Source: Methylobacterium sp. UNC378MF
GTDB lineage: Bacteria > Pseudomonadota > Alphaproteobacteria > Rhizobiales > Beijerinckiaceae
Reading direction: 5' to 3'
DNA: 64,000 nt
Assembly: GCF_900103195.1 (NCBI RefSeq)
Contig: NZ_FMWU01000013.1
Span: 124,001 to 188,000 of the forward strand
Positions 62,140-64,000 of the stretch are shown piece by piece (within the stretch, counting starts at the first letter, position 1; each line of letters begins with the position of its first letter). Made by a program: the position numbers and the translations under genes. The notes under the pieces were generated by a model. It was not told where the DNA came from. It made no database searches and saw nothing but the letters and a program-made list of their open reading frames with translations.

Positions 62140-63708
62140 AGACCGTCCGGCGCGCCGGGCAGCCTGACCCGCCCGCCCTCCGTGGAGCCTTGTGCGACCA
62201 GCAGCGGTCGCCGCACGCCCGCTGCGCCGGCGGTCATGGCGCCGATCATCGTTTCGTCGGCTGAGCGGCGCACCTCGACCGGGTGCCGCACGCCGTGAGC
62301 GAGGGGTGTCGCGATGCCGAGGTCGAAGCCGTGGCGGCCGTCGCCCACCCTCACCGCCGCGATGTCGGCCCGCTACCCCGCCACCGTCCATGCGGAGCGC
62401 GCACCGAGCCGGCCACGCCCGCACGGGACCCGAACGCGCCGGCGCGGATCACGCGCCGGCCCACCGGGCAGGTGTTCACAATCGTCACGCTGCTGGCCGC
62501 ACGGCTCCCGGCCCGCCAGCGGAGACGCGCTGCGGCCGCTGCGTCGTATCCCAAACCGCGTCCGACCTTCGCCGATGCCCTGGCCGCCGTGCGCTGTGCG
62601 ATCTGGCGCGAGCGGACTTTGGCGATATCACCGCGCCGACGCGCCAGAACGAAACCCGCTTCCGTTTGCCCGCGCCCTGGACCTATGCCCTCGGCCACGC
62701 CGCATGAAGGGCCAAAGTTGAGCTGAGAAACTGCCTACGCTTACGACCGGAATGCGGTCCAAGCGGCCCGGAGCTACCTGTTCCGTGTCAAGGATCCTCG
62801 CATCCTTACTGGAACGGCTTCCATTCTACAGTTTAGCTCCCAGCATGTCAGGACAGTAGCAACACTTTGGGCGATAACTTGGCCTGAGGCAGGATCAGCG
62901 GCTTAGTCGAACGATAACATCGGCGTCATTGCGAGATAAGCGCGCATATATATTATAGATAGACTCGGAATACACTATCAATTGTATCGGTGCGAGCCGT
63001 CTTCCGCGCTGTCCCGTCGTCAGCACGGCGGAATGGAGCACCGTTCGGCTGGCCTCGCCCCGTGCCGGCCGCCTATGCCAAGCCGCGGTGTTCAGCAAAG
63101 TCGATCTCAGGCGGTAAGAGAAATTGTTTCTATCAGACCCCACGTTTGAAACGTTATTCTTTATTGCACGGAAATTTTAACAGCACATTCCCTTATTTTT
63201 CTGCAAAACTAATTGCATAGGCGAACGATAAGTCTATATAAAGAAAGACATTTGCTCGAAAATTAACAATTTAGGAGGAAAGATACTTCGTCCGGGAGGA
63301 TTAATCCGAAATGATAGGATCACACTGATGGCCGGAACTGAACCGGATCGCGTCGATGAACGACCCCCTGCTCGGTCCCGGCCTCGGGAAGCCGCATGAC
63401 CTAGGACCACCCCCGGTCGCATTGTAACGCGGCACACGACAGCGCGCCGTGCTGGGGCGGTCTCAACCAATCTCTACATCCTGAGGTGACCGCGACAGCG
63501 GGCCGCTGCGCTCCGGCACCTCCGGATGAGGGATGGGAGGGATAGCCAGCCCGAGGCTTCCCGGTCGTCCGTCGCATTCCGTGCGCGCTGCCATCGCAGG
63601 CGGCCCTAAACCTTTGTTGCGACGCGCTGTTTTCGCCGAGCCGGTGTCCCTCACGGCGATGCGCGCTCCCATTGTCCGTTGCCGAGTTCCCAGAGGTATG
63701 ACGCCCGC
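62140..63708. other. Gene-free stretch with a transposase scrap and an A+T-rich island
   Basis: About 1.57 kb without an intact gene. The left third is G+C-rich, with frames that switch repeatedly, ending in a probable transposase C-terminus (62545-62707). From about 62,930 to 63,310 base composition falls sharply: two 60-base rows at 63121-63240 are only about one third G+C. This island contains GCATATATATTATAG (62943-62957), poly-T/A runs and two excellent ribosome sites without a proper gene behind them. The right part (63,400-63,700) returns to normal composition and leads to a flavin monooxygenase gene. Confidence 0.6.
62545..62707 (+). pseudogene. Probable transposase C-terminal remnant, frameshifted
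   Basis: One frame reads KPRPTFADALAAVRCAIWRE and, after a break, another frame ends FRLPAPWTYALGHAA plus stop. This pattern (TFADALAAVR..LW..., then a C-terminal AL.HAA or AL.YAA) resembles, from memory, the last ~55 residues of DDE transposases common in Methylobacterium and relatives. Only the C-terminal scrap survives, in two frames. No terminal inverted repeats or target duplications could be found by eye. Confidence 0.35.
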
Positions 63709-64000
63709 ATGTCGCGAACCATCCGCTTCAACGCCTTCGACATGAACTGCGTCGGCCACCAGTCGCCGGGCCTGTGGGCCCATCCACGCGACCGGTCATG
63801 GCAGTACAAGGATCTGGAATACTGGCAGGATCTCGCGCGTACGCTGGAACGCGGCATCTTCGACGGGATCTTCATCGCCGACGTCGTGGGCTATTACGAC
63901 GTCTACAAGGGCTCGAACTGGCACGCCCTGCAGCAGGCGGCGCAGATCCCGGTCAACGATCCGCTTCAGCTCGCCGCGCCGATCGCGCTGGCCACCGAGC
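63709..64000 (+). CDS. NtaA/SnaA/DszA-type FMN-dependent monooxygenase (partial, runs off the window)
   Basis: First 97 residues of a luciferase-like monooxygenase. It begins SRTIRFNAFDMNCVGHQSPG, then LWAHPRDRSWQYKDLEYWQD and GIFDGIFIADVVGYYDVYKG, the family signature of nitrilotriacetate, pristinamycin and dibenzothiophene-sulfone monooxygenases. They use FMNH2 from a separate reductase to oxidise organic sulfur or nitrogen compounds. The ATG at 63709 has AGAGGT upstream. The gene is cut by the window edge. With sfnG it is the second luciferase-like enzyme of the window, though 43 kb apart. Confidence 0.9.
   Translation, partial: MSRTIRFNAFDMNCVGHQSPGLWAHPRDRSWQYKDLEYWQDLARTLERGIFDGIFIADVVGYYDVYKGSNWHALQQAAQIPVNDPLQLAAPIALATE

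Noticed and set aside
62895..63143. 82-codon minus-strand ORF in the A+T-rich island
   Set aside because: No ribosome site, mixed composition, runs through the composition boundary; no sign of a real gene.

Overview
The window is high-G+C bacterial chromosome, and gene content points to an alphaproteobacterium of the order Hyphomicrobiales. Methylobacterium or a close relative is my best guess from overall resemblance of the proteins, not from a marker-gene comparison. Supporting traits are the rpsT-dnaA neighbourhood, the ctaC-ctaD-ctaB-coxF-ctaG-ctaE oxidase operon, a dense cluster of GANTC (CcrM-type) sites upstream of dnaA, a PodJ-like polarity protein and many c-di-GMP domains. Most of it is ordinary core chromosome with tightly packed genes. 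There is no prophage, CRISPR array or intact insertion sequence.

Layout. 0-12 kb: galE, a lytic transglycosylase, an exported SGNH hydrolase behind a palindrome-rich promoter region, glutamate synthase (gltB-gltD, minus strand), an exported Pro/Ala-rich protein and fdhD. 12.6-19.4 kb: a complete aa3-type cytochrome c oxidase operon with assembly factors and SURF1. 19.6-22 kb: a sulfone/sulfur-scavenging pair (sfnG, sfnB). 22-27 kb: a metal-efflux protein, two small overlapping genes, the queuosine pair queA-tgt (Tgt has lost two zinc cysteines) and a membrane-anchored SGNH-like protein. 26.8-28.4 kb: a gene-poor stretch holding one convincing 52-residue membrane protein and coding-like debris. 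28.4-37 kb: tRNA-Pro(CGG), a phosphopantetheinyl transferase, an MFS transporter, ligA, an exonuclease carrying a SWIM zinc finger, a threonine aldolase, an orphan solute-binding protein and a LysR regulator.

37-42 kb: fatty-acid beta-oxidation (multifunctional FadJ-type protein and a thiolase) around an EAL phosphodiesterase and a DUF2059 protein. 42.5-44.9 kb: dnaA and rpsT separated by a comparatively AT-rich region with nine GANTC sites in 273 bp, a candidate methylation-controlled dnaA promoter or origin. 45-49 kb: ccmAB, a TrmJ-type tRNA methyltransferase and icd. 49.2-50.1 kb: a small graveyard of regulators (a frameshifted LuxR-type sensor domain and an XRE-type C-terminal remnant). 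50.1-54 kb: DUF3429 and a 1078-residue PodJ-like protein. 54-58.4 kb: acyl-CoA dehydrogenase, metY and three small unknown genes. 58.6-62.1 kb: a HerA/DUF87-type ATPase whose stop overlaps the start of a PAS-GGDEF-EAL protein. 62.1-63.7 kb: no intact gene; a probable transposase remnant is followed by a strikingly AT-rich island. The right edge enters an NtaA/SnaA/DszA-type flavin monooxygenase gene.

The observations most worth a second look are the GANTC cluster, the HerA-like ATPase coupled to a c-di-GMP enzyme, the exonuclease-SWIM fusion, the Tgt zinc-site loss and the decayed LuxR gene. I saw nothing that is clearly a new defence or biosynthetic system. The HerA/c-di-GMP pair is the closest candidate.
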